64,000 nucleotides of DNA. Source: Austropuccinia psidii (Eukaryota; Basidiomycota; Pucciniomycetes; Pucciniales; Sphaerophragmiaceae). The notes under the pieces were generated by a model. It was not told the origin of the DNA, did not search any database, and was given only the letters and a program-made list of their open reading frames with translations. Of this stretch, positions 34,450-47,341 are shown one piece after another; within the stretch, counting starts at the first letter, position 1, and every line of letters begins with the position of its first letter. A program made the position numbers and the translations under genes. The stretch covers positions 4,437,501 through 4,501,500 of the forward strand of contig JALGQZ010000013.1 in assembly GCA_023105745.1 (NCBI GenBank), given 5' to 3'.

Positions 34450-36210
34450 TGTGACACTTGCTCTGCTTGTGTGCTAGAATAATCTAGACTGCCCTTCCTC
34501 ATATGCTAAGCTATCTTTACTGAGTTCACCAAATAAATTTTTATTATTTATAGTGGCTGAATCAGAAAATATTGTACTCAACAATATCTAATGAGACTTT
34601 GCTCTACTCAAAACAATGTGTATTTAAAACTTAACAAATAAATTCTTTTTGAAACTTCCAGAAGGCTGAGTGTATTCCACCAAGGAATTGTACAGCAATG
34701 AAGAAAATAATATAATAGCTAAAATAAATAAAAAATAACAGCAAAAACTATCTTATAATAAAAAAGCCACAAAATATTCCTGTCTTGATAATTCTTGAGT
34801 AAATATAGAAATTAATAGCTAAGATAATAGCACTCTTCAATTCTCTGAAATGATGGCCTTGAAAGAGTAAAATCATATTTCAAGCCCTTTGTGATATGAG
34901 GAATAGGCTACTAATCTAATAATTGTTAATGATATATTATGATATGGGTAATTGAATGTTATGTTTTGTTTTCTGTTGTAATAATAAATAATATAATCTC
35001 TTCTGAGTTGTTGATAATATTACTAGCTGTTTGCTATAGGCTCAATATTAATCTTAACTAAACACTAAAGTATTTAAATCTGATTTTTTTCCTTGATGAT
35101 AATTTATTAGGTATTACCCAAAAATACAAATACACTTTTATTTTAAAAGTAGTAAAATTACTTTGCTTGTGCAGGTTTTCTTTTAAAAAAAGCAAAATTA
35201 CTCTCTTTGAGGAAGTTTACAACAAAAACTGGCCCAAAACTAATTAGAATGGTTAGGTTTTATTTTAAATCCTCCAAAATTACTTTGGTTTAATGGTTTT
35301 ATTTTGAAACTCTTTAAAAATTACTCTTAAGTATTTAAATACTAAGCTCCAGAGACGCCTTGCTCATGAGCTTCAAGCTTTGAGATCCTAATTAAATGAG
35401 GCACTAGTCTGCCTGCTAGTAAGGGATGAATTAAAGTCTTTTGACACTATTGGTTCTCTTGATCTATGTAAACAACAAACCTCAGCTACTAGGATTAATT
35501 TATCAAAGGAATTTCTACTATAACCTCCTATAAAAGGGATCAGAAAAAATAAATTCAATTTACAATTTCTAGATGGGGAAAAGGAAAAAGTGGGAGAGAG
35601 GGCCTCTATTTATAGCCGTGGGGCCCTCCATAGGAGTCAAAAAAAGAGGGGCCTTAGGAATTTTCAGCCTTTGGTGGCGGTGCAAAGCTGTGCAAACTTT
35701 AATATTGGATTTTCAGGCGCAACGTCTCATGACGTGACACGAGTCTAGATTTCTGACCAATCAGATTTCTTCGCTTCCCTTTTCCTAGTGATGTGGCATG
35801 TTTCTGACCAATAAGATCAATTCATTCTTATCTCACCTATTCATGTGACATGTAGCTGTGAAATACAGTCAAACCTTAATTTCCGGCCCTGAAACCCTTA
35901 TCTCCATGTATTACTCAATTGATTACTAATCTGTCAGCTGATTTTACTGGATTATAGTTTTTGGGCCTTTGAGGGCTGACTTGTGGGTTGGGTTTTACAT
36001 TTTTATGAGAATTCACATGGGACTGAACACATGTATTCCTTTTTGGCCTGTATTACCTGTATTCTTCCTGAAAATTCTTAAAACTTCCAGAAGTTTCTTT
36101 TTTCCAAAACTTCCAATTTTTAGAATGTTTCCACTGTGGCTTGAACCCATGACCTTTCCAGATTTTATCTTCAGAGATCCTCCTTACCAACAACCACCAG
36201 AAAAAGGCTG
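34450..36210 (-). repeat. R2 repeat, copy 2: promoter-like region reading leftwards
   Basis: It matches copy 1 (18540-19745). Minus-strand TATAAATAG lies at 35606-35614 within GGCTATAAATAGAGGCC; CCAAT boxes lie at 35756-35764 and 35808-35812; the CTTGAACCCATGAC block is at about 36140. The same TATAAATAGAG context occurs in the gypsy solo LTR (38465), so R2 may itself be a diverged LTR. A possible pair of ends, TGTTGAGG at 34345 and CCAACA at 36192, lacks a target duplication. No gene is seen inside. Confidence 0.6.
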
Positions 36211-36568
36211 ACCTGAAATGGGGCAGGTCACCCAGTCCTGAGCTTCTCCTAACTTTTAGTGCCATATCAGATTTCCTCAGTGTAATATCTGTATGGTAAA
36301 TTAAAACTGCTCAACAGTTTTGTTGTACCGTACTGTACAACATGTAAGTCTCCTTTTATTTTAGTCCTTTGACACAGTAGCCCACCATTGTTTGTATAAT
36401 GTAGCCTCTACCATATAATTTTCATTTCAATTTCCCTTGTTCATAATTTCCCCCATTTTGTAATTTATAATATAATGATAAAGAAACTCCAGTTCACCGG
36501 TCAATCTATTTCTTATGTCTTCTCTTCCCTCTTTTTTATTGAATATTTCTTACTTCTAAAATCTCATA

Positions 36569-37197
36569 ATGAGTTTTCAACCTGGCATATCTGAAATTCT
36601 TGGAAAACAGAATGAATACATCAATGAACTAAAAAACAGACTCAAAAAGTGTGATGAAGAGGTTGAACAATTGCTTCAGAAGGTTCTCAGTCTTAAGGCT
36701 CAACCAGGCCAACATTCTTGGCCATCATCAAAAGAATCAAAGATCAAAACCCGTGAAAAGAAGTCAATTGTCAAAAACAATTCTCCAAAGAATCCATCAA
36801 CAAGAAGCAATGAGAAAGTTCTAGGAAATCATCAAAAGAACTCAAGTTCCACTCCTAAACATAGTGCATCAGCACCGTTAAAGACACATAAACCAAAGCC
36901 AAATCAGCTCATTATGAACCAAACACCTCAGTTATTTAAGCCAACAAAAGTGAGTTTTCTTTGTTATGCTGTCTCACAAATATAAAATATGCGGAGCAAC
37001 TTCTGATTTTGTTTCCCTTTACTGTTAAGATTTGTTTTTTGCACACATACAAATCATGTGGGGCATTGCTTATGAGAAGTCAATCCAAGTACTACCTGAT
37101 TCTTCTCTACTTCAAGAATTTTGTAATTGCTTTGATGATGTTGAAGAAATACAACAAGCTGCACAGAGTAAGAACTCCCTTAATTTGATACCCCAAG
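36569..37197 (+). pseudogene. Rust family A protein, copy 2, 5' part
   Basis: The first exon starts MSFQPGISEILGKQNEYINE and has a coiled-coil-like segment (ELKNRLKKCDEEVEQLLQKV), then a basic Ser/Lys/Pro-rich linker ending at a GTGAGT donor (36950). A later exon reads IMWGIAYEKSIQVLPDSS, FCNCFDDVEEIQQAAQSKN and LIPQ, ending where the solo LTR begins. The frame resumes beyond the LTR as EDVITLKGTQPGRKKVGR, so the insertion is inside coding sequence. The ATG at 36569 is the first in the open frame and copy 1 has similar sequence there. Function unknown; the basic linker and acidic tail suggest a nuclear or DNA-associated protein, which is only a guess. Confidence 0.65.
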
Positions 37198-39224
37198 TGT
37201 GAGCCTTTGAGATATGACCACATACCCAATAAGGTCACAAAAAAGACTTAGAATAATTATACCTTTAATATAATTATATTAAAATTACTTAGAATAATTA
37301 TACATTAAAAATAATTACTTAAATATACAAAAAATACCATAAATTGGTACAAAAATTGGTTTAACTTAAAAACCAATGAATCAACATGTAAAATAAATTA
37401 TACCATTGGATTCCCCATGGTAAAATACACATATACCATTTTTATGGCATATCTGTAAAGTCAATATTTAATGAGTTATAAGGTATAATACCTTATAAGA
37501 ACCATAAAACCTTATTTATCTCAAGAACTAATGAAACAACATGTGAAAGAAACTGTACCAGTGGATTCCCCACGAAGATCCACACATAAAACAATTAATA
37601 AGCTAATTTCCAAAGTTAATACTTAAGGAATTAACCTGAATATATGCACTTTTTTGGTCAACGCATATATTCAAGGATCATAGCTAATATCTCCTAAACT
37701 ATACATGATAGAATGATGAACCAAAAATAAAGTTACCACGTAATTACTGTAAGAACACAGATATGAACTTTCTTTTACAAATTATAAACAAGGTTAAAAC
37801 CTATGATGAAATATTGACAAAAATCAACAGAGCTGTTGACCACTTTGTTGTGAAGGTGTTCCAAACTTAAAAAAAAGTATACAGTTGGATTCTACTAGTT
37901 CATTTGTGAAGAATGATGTAACTTTTATTATTAAATTCAGGGTATAACCCCCTGAAATCAAGGTTTGAAGTTTAAAATATTGAATTTCAACAGAAAAGAT
38001 GAGTTACAAGAAAAATCATCAAAATTAGAGTTTTGATGATGTAATGAAAAGCTCTTGGCAGCATAATGAGGTTATGCCAGGCTATCAGAATTCACTCTTT
38101 GAATTGCTGTAGCGTGCAAATATCAAAAGTTATTGAGGATCAAAGTTTGAGCTTAATTGGAGCAGTTATGATCACTCACAGTAACCTTAAATTAAGTTTA
38201 ACAGTCTTAAGAGTGATAAAATTGGTGAATACTATTAGTTTATGATTAAAACTAATAAAATACACGAAATTTGGGGTTCTGCCAAGCCTCTGATGTCATC
38301 AAACTTAGAGTTATAGTGATAACTCTGAATAATGGTGTAATGATGTAATATGGTTTGATAATGATGTAATCATCTCCAAAACTTGAAATATTGATCAATT
38401 CCAGTGGGTATGATCAGTACACGTCTACTAGAGGCCTGTTGGACTCTAGGAGGGAGGTATTTACTATAAATAGAGCTCTTTTTACTCTATTTTCCCCTCA
38501 GACGCATCAAAAACATTAAATCAATTAAATCAAAGGTAATTTCTTTATTCTTTATATATAGAACTATTATATTATTAAAAAGCAAAGACCACCTTATTAT
38601 AATCATCTATTTTGATGTGATTAAATCATTTATTTAATTGTTTTTGTCAAAAATCTCTCTAAAACTCATTTCCACGTAAAAATCCAGAATAATTTGTAAT
38701 TTTCTTTATTTTTATTGTAAATACAATTTGAAAAGGTTGTATGTATATTTTTTGGCATAAAATATTTCAAAATTATTATATTAAGTGTTAAAAGTAGGTT
38801 ATTTTCTCTTATTATAATAATTTCTCTATTATTACTCTCTTAATAATTCTCTAATTATCATAAATAGTATTTATATTAATTCATAACTTTAATATTAGTA
38901 ATATTATTGTTATTAATTGTTTTTTATTGATAAAAAGCAATTTTTTACGCCTTTATTATTTGTTGGTAACAATAATAAAGAGCTTTTTAAATATATTAAT
39001 TATTTTATATTAATATATTTATTTATTATATTATATTTTAATAATATAAATTATATTATTATATTTATTTAATAATATAATTATTTTACGCCATAATAAT
39101 AATAATTATTTATTATTATTATATTTTTAATCTTATTTATTCAATTCATAAGGACATTCAGAGTACAATAAGTAATAAATTAGTAAATTTTACTTATTGT
39201 TTCATAGTCAAACCTTACACCAAG
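37193..39224 (+). mobile_element. Solo LTR (37198-39219) of the E1/E3 family with CCAAG target duplication
   Basis: It starts TGTGAGCC and ends AACCTTACA, 2022 bp, with CCAAG on both sides (37193-37197 and 39220-39224). Ends match the E1 and E3 LTRs. A TATA box TATAAATAG lies at 38465-38473 on the plus strand. No internal sequence remains, so it is the product of recombination between two LTRs. Removing it together with one CCAAG rejoins the family A reading frame. Confidence 0.95.
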
Positions 39225-40344
39225 AAGATGTGATTACCCTCAAAGGCACTCAACCAGGTAGGAAGAAGGTTGGCCGAGCAATTTTCAATGTGCAGGAATT
39301 CTTTATGTTACATATGAAAGCATTACTCTCCAAGCTTGGGATCCGTCAATGGGCCCCTGATCTTGATGAGCCTATTGATACATTGTACAATGAAGCTTGC
39401 TGAATCAGTGCAATACAGACTTCTCAACAGGTGGCTTTTGGAGGTGCTTATCAATACATGAACATCAACTTGCATTTCCTAAACAACATTTTATTACTTG
39501 AAGCAACATATAATCACTTTGTCCATTACTTACAAACTAAAATATGGAAGAGCAAAACAAAAGAAAGTGGGGTGTATCAGAAGGATCTGGAAAGGGGTGT
39601 CATTTCAAAAAACAGAAAACGGGTGAGGGGTCCAATCATGCCTAAAATTTGCTTTGAACCTAAAATTTCCTTTAATTTGAAAAGCTACAAAATAGTCGCT
39701 ACAAGCTTGGAGTTTCTCAAACCTTCCCCAAGTGGTATCTAAAGATCTTGGAAGCCATTGATTCCCACAGTGATTATGAATTCATAGAATATGTAGGTTA
39801 TGTAATAAAATCTCTACCTTACCATTCACAGAAGGCAACAAGATTTATGTGCAGGGTGGATGAAGAAATTGAAAAAGCCAAAAACATTGAAGGAAAGAAG
39901 TCACAGAAGCATAAACATGTTGAAAGTAAAATTCCAAATCTTACAGCTTTTGGACAAGATCCACAAGGATTACCCATTGACTTTTATGACCCCAAATTGT
40001 ACAATTACCTCACTCCAGCTCAGGAAACTGTCTACAGTGACACAATGAAAGTGGCTTTCTTTCCCAATGCATTACAATCAATTTGGGGAGCTTAACATCC
40101 CAACGAAATATTGGGAGACAAAAGGTTTACTGAGAAGCATTGGGAGACAGCAACGGAGAAATATGATCTTTCCCATGAAATTGCTGCAGAAGATGAGGAT
40201 GATGGATCAAACTCTAATTCTCAAGATATTGAGAGCGATTCAAGCAGTAATGATGGTAGCTTGTCAAGCAAAGACAGTAACATGGAGGAGCTAGCAGAAA
40301 ATAGCAATCCTTACGATGAAGACGAAATGATGGGAGAACATTCA
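39220..40344 (+). pseudogene. Rust family A protein, copy 2, 3' part
   Basis: Blocks in order: TLKGTQPGRKKVGRAIFNVQ, LGIRQWAPDLDEPIDTLYNEAC, a TGA at 39401-39403, ISAIQTSQQVAFGGAYQYMN, LLLEATYNHFVHYLQTK, a frame change near 39690, FPKWYLKILEAIDSHSDYEF, LPIDFYDPKLYNYLTPAQET, a TAA at 40093-40095, FTEKHWETATEKYDLSHEIA, and an acidic Ser/Asp/Glu-rich tail ending at 40344. With the 5' part the original protein was about 600 residues. The two stops sit where Arg (CGA) and Gln (CAA) would fit, consistent with C-to-T decay. The gene converges on the Tnp2-type transposase beginning about 44030. Confidence 0.75.
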
Positions 40345-40347
40345 TAA

Positions 40348-40989
40348 ACACATACTTCTCAAATTGCTGATACATCCAGAAATGTAGGATATGGATAAGA
40401 CTGGGAAAACTTGGAATTAATATACCTTTTTACTCTTATCAACATAGAATATTCAAATTTACTGTCTGACTGAATTAGAAAGCTTCTTTTTTCCTGTTTG
40501 TCATTTTATAGCGTCTATTTTGTTGTACCAATTTTTTAAATAGTGTGATCCTATACCCCAATGGTAAATGCTCATTGAGAAGTGTACCAAATTATATATA
40601 AATTATGTGTGCAATATTGACTTATCTATCAAGTACTGTGTTCCAATCTTATTGGCAATTAAAACCAAAGTTCTGGACTTAGATTTCTCTCAAAACACTT
40701 CCTATTTTAACATTTCATAGTTTAAATCTCACAAATTGTTTTTCTCACAGTTATCTTTAAATGTGAAAATAATTGATTTTTCACAGTTATAAAACTTGGA
40801 GAATGAATTGGCACAGATTTTGTTTTTGAAAAAGTGTCATTCATGTATTTTTGGAAAAAATCTGAAGGATAGTTCAAAATATGTTTCTTTTTGCATGGAA
40901 GTAACTCACTGTAACTTTGGAGGATTGTTTGAAATGTTTTGAAATCATTCATCTTCAAATCATTAAGCCATCCATATTCATTTCAAAAA
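40348..40989. other. Intergenic downstream of family A copy 2
   Basis: AT-rich DNA with no gene seen. It contains an AT-rich stretch near 40590-40610 and no clear terminator. Confidence 0.5.
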
Positions 40990-43900
40990 ACTTACTTCCA
41001 ATTAGTAACTAATGGTATAAGATTTCATCATTAGAGTAATGTTGGAGTCATTATTAACATTATTGGATGCTATCATTCATTCTAATAAAAACAGAAACAT
41101 GACTATTATTAAATGAATTCTTTATTATAATGAGAATTTCAATCGTAAATAAAAGAATTCTGATTGATATATTGGAGATTACATTTTTTACACTAATTTC
41201 AGCGTTATCAGCAGAATTGAACAGATATTTTATTATCAGTATGATCAAAGCTCTACTGCCAGAAGAGAGTTAAAATTATCATCACAGCTGTAACTGTATT
41301 ATTCAATTAACAATCATTTTATATTATAGTGAAGATAATTTGATACTTATCATGGTCATATTTTTACTCTTTCCCTCATGAGGACTTTCATTTTGATAAT
41401 TAAATACTTAATCTTGTGATTGTTCCTTAAGTAAGAAGAATCTTTTCATTTTAAAAATAAGAATGGATACTTTTTAAAAAAATATTTCATTAACAACAGA
41501 TTTGGATACCTCAATAAAAGCCATGTGATCATTGAGATATTTTAAGTCCTATTCTCAAGATAATATGAGGTGATACATACTTTGATCATGAAAACTTACT
41601 TATTAAATTACTCATATTTGGACTATTTCAGTATTGAAAGTACTTCTCCAAAAATAATAATAGAGTTCATATAAAGATAATGACATTTTATACATTCAAA
41701 AAATAAGTGGTCTTATTAGAATGATGTAAGGGCCTGTATTGATATAAAGAAAGTTCCTTCAAATGAAAAAATTATTATTATGATGGCAGAGGTTTGAGCT
41801 TTAAAATATTCACATTTCTTCTTTTGATGGAAACAAAGTTTTTTTTATATGAATAAAGGTTAGTGTAAGAGTATAATTGCTATTATCATGGCAATGGAGT
41901 GTAACAGAAACTTGATGTTTTAAGTGAGTATGATTTCAAAATAAACAGCGGTGTTATGAAAATGGTTAAATATTATTTGGAAAGAAGAAAACTCTGATTA
42001 TTTCAGTACAATATTATCATGAACATAGAAGAGTGTTGTAATTTTCCTGGTGAATGAAAATACCACTAATAATATTGTGACAATAAAAGAGAAATCTTGT
42101 GATTAGGATAACGAACATTTTAACAGAAAAAATACCCTGCTTATAATATGAAAATAGTGAAATTTGTTTTTGAACAAAATGAGAACTTTTTTATTATTAA
42201 GATAACACAATGTTTTCAGCATTTCATGATAGAGTTTTTATCATGTCAATGAAAACTGTTTTTTATTGAAAGGGATATTGATTAAAACCTCTATTGGTGT
42301 TAGTCTAAAAACAAGGGTACTTCCAGAAGAAAAAAATGGTGTGATTGATAAAAAACAACATTTTCTCTATTAATGTGATGAAATTTCTATATTTGAGAGA
42401 GCTAAGTTGCTATGATTACAAAATTATTTTGTTTATCCAAAGAAGTATACTTCCCATTATTAAAGTGATATAGCTCAGTTGTTAAACAAGCTACCTTTTA
42501 ATCATTCAAATAAGATAACTTCCAATATTTAAAGAATGAAATGCTTATTATTTAACTGATTAAACCGGTTTCTTAATAAATGAAAGTTCTCCTTCTTAAA
42601 AGGCATGCTATACACTCAAGATAATAAAAATTCTCTTGTGAAAATAAAAACAATGTCATTTTCTCAATAAGATAATTTTCATGATTTTCATAACAGAAAT
42701 GTTGATATTTCAACAATAAAAATTTTGTCATGTCAAAAATGAAGGCTTTCTTATTTCAATCTTGTCCATTTGATCATTTCAATAATAAATATCATCTGAT
42801 TCCAAGATAAACTGGTGATTATGACAGCATTCATAATTTTATATTGAAAATTACTGATCTCATTATGTCAATAATAGCCTTTCCTTTGAATAATAGCGAT
42901 TTCACCATTCAAATTATACCCAAATCCTTATTTCAATAATTGAATATTTATTATTTAAGTGAAGATATATTCATTATTCACCTAATAAAGCTGTTCTTAA
43001 TCAAATGGTAGCAATAATAACATGTTAAGGAAGAAACCTATATTAATTAAATCATCACAGAAATATCATGTAGATTATGAAGATTTCTTTACTGAGATAA
43101 TAACTATATAATTATTAAACAATAATTGAGGAAATATCATGATGCTTAATGGAGTTATATGGTTATTATTGACGGAATGACATTGTGAATAACTTTATTC
43201 CATAAATGATCACCAAGCATTTCCATCAATAAGAACCATTTTGATATGTCAGTTAGAGGAATTCTGTCATATCAGTTATTCCAAAATGATTATCTCTAGG
43301 GTAAAATCATAATTATAGTGATAAACGTTCTCCTATTAAATTGGTAAGATAAACATTTTTTAATCAAGAAATTGGTGTTAGTCAAGTAATGATAAGTCTT
43401 TCATTCTCAATATTGTTTTCATCAAGATAGCAATATATATAGTTTCAATAATGAAAATGTGCATTTTTACCATAATATTAATTGCCATAATGAAATGGAT
43501 CATATTGATATGATGTGGATTAAACAATTGTTTAAGCAATAGCCAAGAATTGAATAAAATTAATCTCTGTATTTTCCCATTGATTGTTCCATAAAAATTA
43601 CACATTGATCCAATTTTCTCATTGAGATAAAACTGGATTAAAAGATTTGATTATAAATCACAAAATAACCAAATTATTATTATCAAAATACACACATTGC
43701 TATTTTATAACTCAATTTAACCAATATTTCATACATTTTGAGACTTTTTGGAATCACACGACGCAAAATTTCCATCTTATTAGTGTCATATTACTCATAA
43801 TGGATTTGGTTCCATTTCAAAGTAAATTTGAAAAAGTTATTTTCAAACTTTATTTCAGAATCATTAAATTCACATAAGTTATCAAAAACCAAAAAACACA
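40990..43900. repeat. 2.9 kb block of degenerate short-period repeat texture
   Basis: The block is built of recurring words such as TTATTATTAA, CAATAATAA, GATAA and AAAATG spaced roughly 20-35 bp apart, with no long open frame and few homopolymers, unlike the AT deserts. I could not fix a unit length by eye. The corresponding interval of copy 1 (23346-23999) is only about 0.65 kb, so this block looks like an expansion or an inserted satellite. Confidence 0.45.
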
Positions 43901-44057
43901 GAAATCAAAGCACATAGCAAGATACATCCATGAACTGAAATGAAGTGTATAACACATCATTAATCAATAAAAAGGAAAACAAAACCGCTATGATTTCATT
44001 TCATCATCAATAAAGGGATTATCTATTAAGCCTTGAGTTTCAATTCCAACAAGCTTG

Positions 44058-45487
44058 CTAATTGCTCAAACAAGGAGTGTTGGCTTTTGGATTCCTAGAG
44101 TCCATTCTGGTAGGCGACGATATTATGCAAGCCCACATTTTTTCTATGCTTATGAAAGAAAACAGCGCATTACTTACAGCTTGGGAAATATCCAATCTTG
44201 GAATTAAATCCTTAATTGATTCAAAATCGCTTTCTCTTAGTTCAGGATTGGTAAGAAGCTTGACAACGAGTAATGGAGGTTTTTGAAGTTGATCATTAGC
44301 CAATTCAATAATATGAATTAATTCTCCGAAATTTGTCACATTTTCATTTGGAAAGGAAATAACATTGTTTGGAAAAGATGTTGAAATTTTCAAACCAAGT
44401 TTCCATGAGACCAATTTCAACTGCCTTGTAAAATTTTGTAAAACCAACGTGTTTTTTGGATGTGATAGGTCTTGATAATCCCGCAGTTGTGGTTGAGTGT
44501 ATTTTAGTTTAATTAAAAGGCTTTCGTATATCTCATTTGTTAGCTCAAATTTCCTCTTTGATGCTGCTTTATTTTCTTTGGGTTGTTCTGATGGTTTAAC
44601 TGCAAGTTTCTGCAACTTGCAAAACTTTTTCATTGATGTTTCTTCCAAAGTACCTGGCTATAACCCAAACTAATTAATATAGTTTTAAATATTTAACACA
44701 CAAGAATCAAATAACAGGCTTACTAATCAAATGATTTGTTTTAAAGTTTTCTAGAGTCCCTACAAGATGCTTACCAGCAAACTCCGACACCCCCATTGGG
44801 GGACCCCACCAGTCTATATGATCTGGTATATGCATTGCATAGTGGTGGTTTTGATTGATTTTGATATTTTCAAATAGTTGAAAAGAGGATATTTGATATG
44901 TTTTATAAGCTTGTGAAGACTGAAAACTGCCATCTTTGTTCACAAACTTGCTGCTCACAATTATTGTACATTGTACAAGTGTGCATAAGTTGATCATGAA
45001 AGTGTCAAAGTTGTAATCAATTTCATTTTGAGAGCTCCAAAAGAAATCAAGAGCTGAAAGGGGAATGTACACATTGAATAAGGCATTCCATTCACTGGCT
45101 TTCGGCTTACCACTTTGAGATCCACCCAATGCTAATGGCATTCTTGTGACACCTTTTGGGACCACAACATTGTTAATATTCAAAAGCAATCTCTTCTTGT
45201 TGTGAGCTGAGATACGTCCTTTTGGTAATTGCATTTTGGCTTTGCATATTTCCATATCATCCAAATCTTAGTCTGAATCATTGTGTTGTGTTTCAGATTT
45301 GCAGTCAAATCCCCATTGGTACCTGAAGTGATGCTGAAGGATTCCCTCAAACCAGTTATTCATGAAGCCAAGCGTGACATTCAATACTGGATTCCAATAA
45401 GGCAGGCGGCTTAATTTTGACCAATGGACGCCAGTTCTTTTTTCTAGAGTTTCCTTCTTTTTCTTTGATTTGAGATCATATTAATGG
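44058..45487 (-). pseudogene. Tnp2/Plavaka-type transposase, copy 2, C-terminal part
   Basis: The gene enters from 55553 across the E3 insertion. Reading left: a stop two codons in, then RTGVHWSKLSRLPYWNPVLN, LGFMNNWFEGILQHHFRYQW (the conserved LPYWDP...MHNWLEG-type block of Tnp2-like transposases), a TAA near 45270, then INNVVVPKGVTRMPLALGG, FMINLCTLVQCTIIVSSKFV and NHHYAMHIPDHIDWWGPPMG...EFAGKHL. An intron (44723-44654, GTAAGC...CCAG, 70 bp) leads to the C-terminal exon of about 195 codons ending at 44058. Tnp2 proteins cut CACTA-type elements at their ends. It is interrupted by the 10 kb E3 element and at least two stops. Confidence 0.8.
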
Positions 45488-45492
45488 TATGA

Positions 45493-47318
45493 TGTAAGGT
45501 GTGGATATGAAACTTTGATAAAAAATCAAGTACTTTTCCTGTCCTCAAAATTTGTATAAGGTAAAATTCAATTAAAAATAGTATGAAATATTATTTTTAA
45601 GAGAAAACACGCCAATTTTATTGTTTATAACTTTATTAGTATAAAACAATAATATAAAAATTTATTGTTTTACCAACAATAAAGATTTATCCCAAAAATA
45701 CTCTACAAGAGATATTTTAAGGCTACAAAAGAAATTTCTTCAAGAGCAATTTCAATTGGAATTAATTGAGCAAAGAACTGCAAGCAATTAATTAAAGAAC
45801 AAAGTCTTTAAAAAGAATATTAAAGAGAAAACACGCCCAAAAGTGACCAGAGTGAATTTGGAAACAAAGTGACAAAGTTAACAGTGATGAAAGATGCTTT
45901 AATTCACTTATGGGGTGGTTCAGGGGTAAAAATGATTATAAGAGTTACAAACAATGATTATAATGATTTTTTCACGTGGTTAAAAGGATTAAAATGATTT
46001 AAAAGTGGTGGTTGGAATCTTTGATTGATTGGTTTAACAGTTTTAAACTAATTAATAAAAGGAAAAGATTCTAACATGAAGAGAAAAGTGGGGCAAAGAA
46101 GACATTCTTTTATAGCCATCAATTCTCTTACTCCAAAAGTAAAATTTACTCTTGTCAGTCGTGAAAAACAGTCTGACAACAGAAAAGCCAATTATGGCAT
46201 CATTGAACCCTGGTTTAGACCAAAAAGGGCTGGTTTTAAGCCATTTTTAGCCATTTTAGACCCTTAAATCAGCCATTACTATAGCAATACCAGGCCTAGA
46301 GCCTTCAAAACACGTCAGAATGTGTGTCAGAGTCGTAGAAACCAGTTAAAACTGTTTTTACTCTGATGGTTTTATCTTAAGGGTAGTTTTACCCTCTTGG
46401 CAACAGCTAAAACTACCCCAGTTGGTATCAAAACCTCATCATCAATTGAGTCCACAGACCCTGTGACTCAATTCCAGGCCAAAAGTGATGAACTTTTGCG
46501 TGAATTTTGACATCCCACGCCTGTCAGCAAGGATTTTGGGGGTCTAGCTCCCCCTTAGAGCTGGAGTTCCTTTTCCCCCCCAAATTTAATCTTTCCAATT
46601 TATTTTTCCTTTAATTCCTCATCATGTATTATACTTATAATTTACATATGTAATTCAATTCAATTGTACAGTACAATACAGTAATAATTGACACCTCATA
46701 TGTAAATCAAAGTTCACTTATGTAATACACGCGCACATTTTGACATTTCAATTGAATTCAATTGAAAATACTTCAATTCCTCATAACTTCTAAACTAAAC
46801 ACAACACCTCAATTTTAACACAAAAATTGATGGTTAACACCACATGTGGTGTGAATTAAATTAAGGTTTTGAGGATTTTCAACTTTTGTATTGAAAATAC
46901 AAAAAACTTAATTTAAGCTTATTTAGAGTTGAGTTACAAAAATTTCACTCAGAGGTGACCCCACCTGATTTTTTATGAGGAATCCAATGGTGAAATGAAA
47001 TTTATATGTTTATTTATTGGATAAAAAGTTCTAATAAATTTTATTTAACTTTTTTCCAAATTTATTTATTTTTTCACAATTTTGTTAAAATTTCATTTTT
47101 ACTTAAATTTTTCAAGTATAAATGTAATTTTATATTTACAAAATTTAAAGTAATTTTATTTTTAAATTATAATTAATTTTTTATTTTTAATATAATTTTA
47201 TATTTATATTTTTTATTTTTATTTTAATAATATAAATAAATTTATTTTATTTATATTAATATGTTATTTTTTATATTTGTGGTCTTTTGGGTATATGAAA
47301 TTACCTCTAAGGCTCACA
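45493..47318 (-). repeat. 3' LTR of E3
   Basis: 1826 bp, reading leftwards from TGTGAGCC to CACCTTACA. It carries the 19 bp segment missing from the other LTR (near 47190-47210) and a minus-strand TATAAAAG at 46107-46114. Confidence 0.95.
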
Positions 47319-47330
47319 TTCCCTCCCCCT
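47319..47330 (-). other. Polypurine tract of E3
   Basis: On the minus strand AGGGGGAGGGAA directly precedes the 3' LTR, where plus-strand DNA synthesis would be primed. Confidence 0.85.
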
Positions 47331-47341
47331 AAAAAAGAATA

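Noticed and set aside
34345..36192. R2 copy 2 as a complete LTR with ends TGTTGAGG and CCAACA
   Set aside because: Flanking five bases (GCCGC and ACCAC) do not match, the left end falls inside apparent coding sequence, and copy 1 lacks the same ends.
46076..46267. 63-codon plus-strand frame that occurs identically at 54324-54515
   Set aside because: The identity comes from the two recent LTR copies of E3, not from selection. It is antisense to the LTR promoter and has no homologue I recognise.
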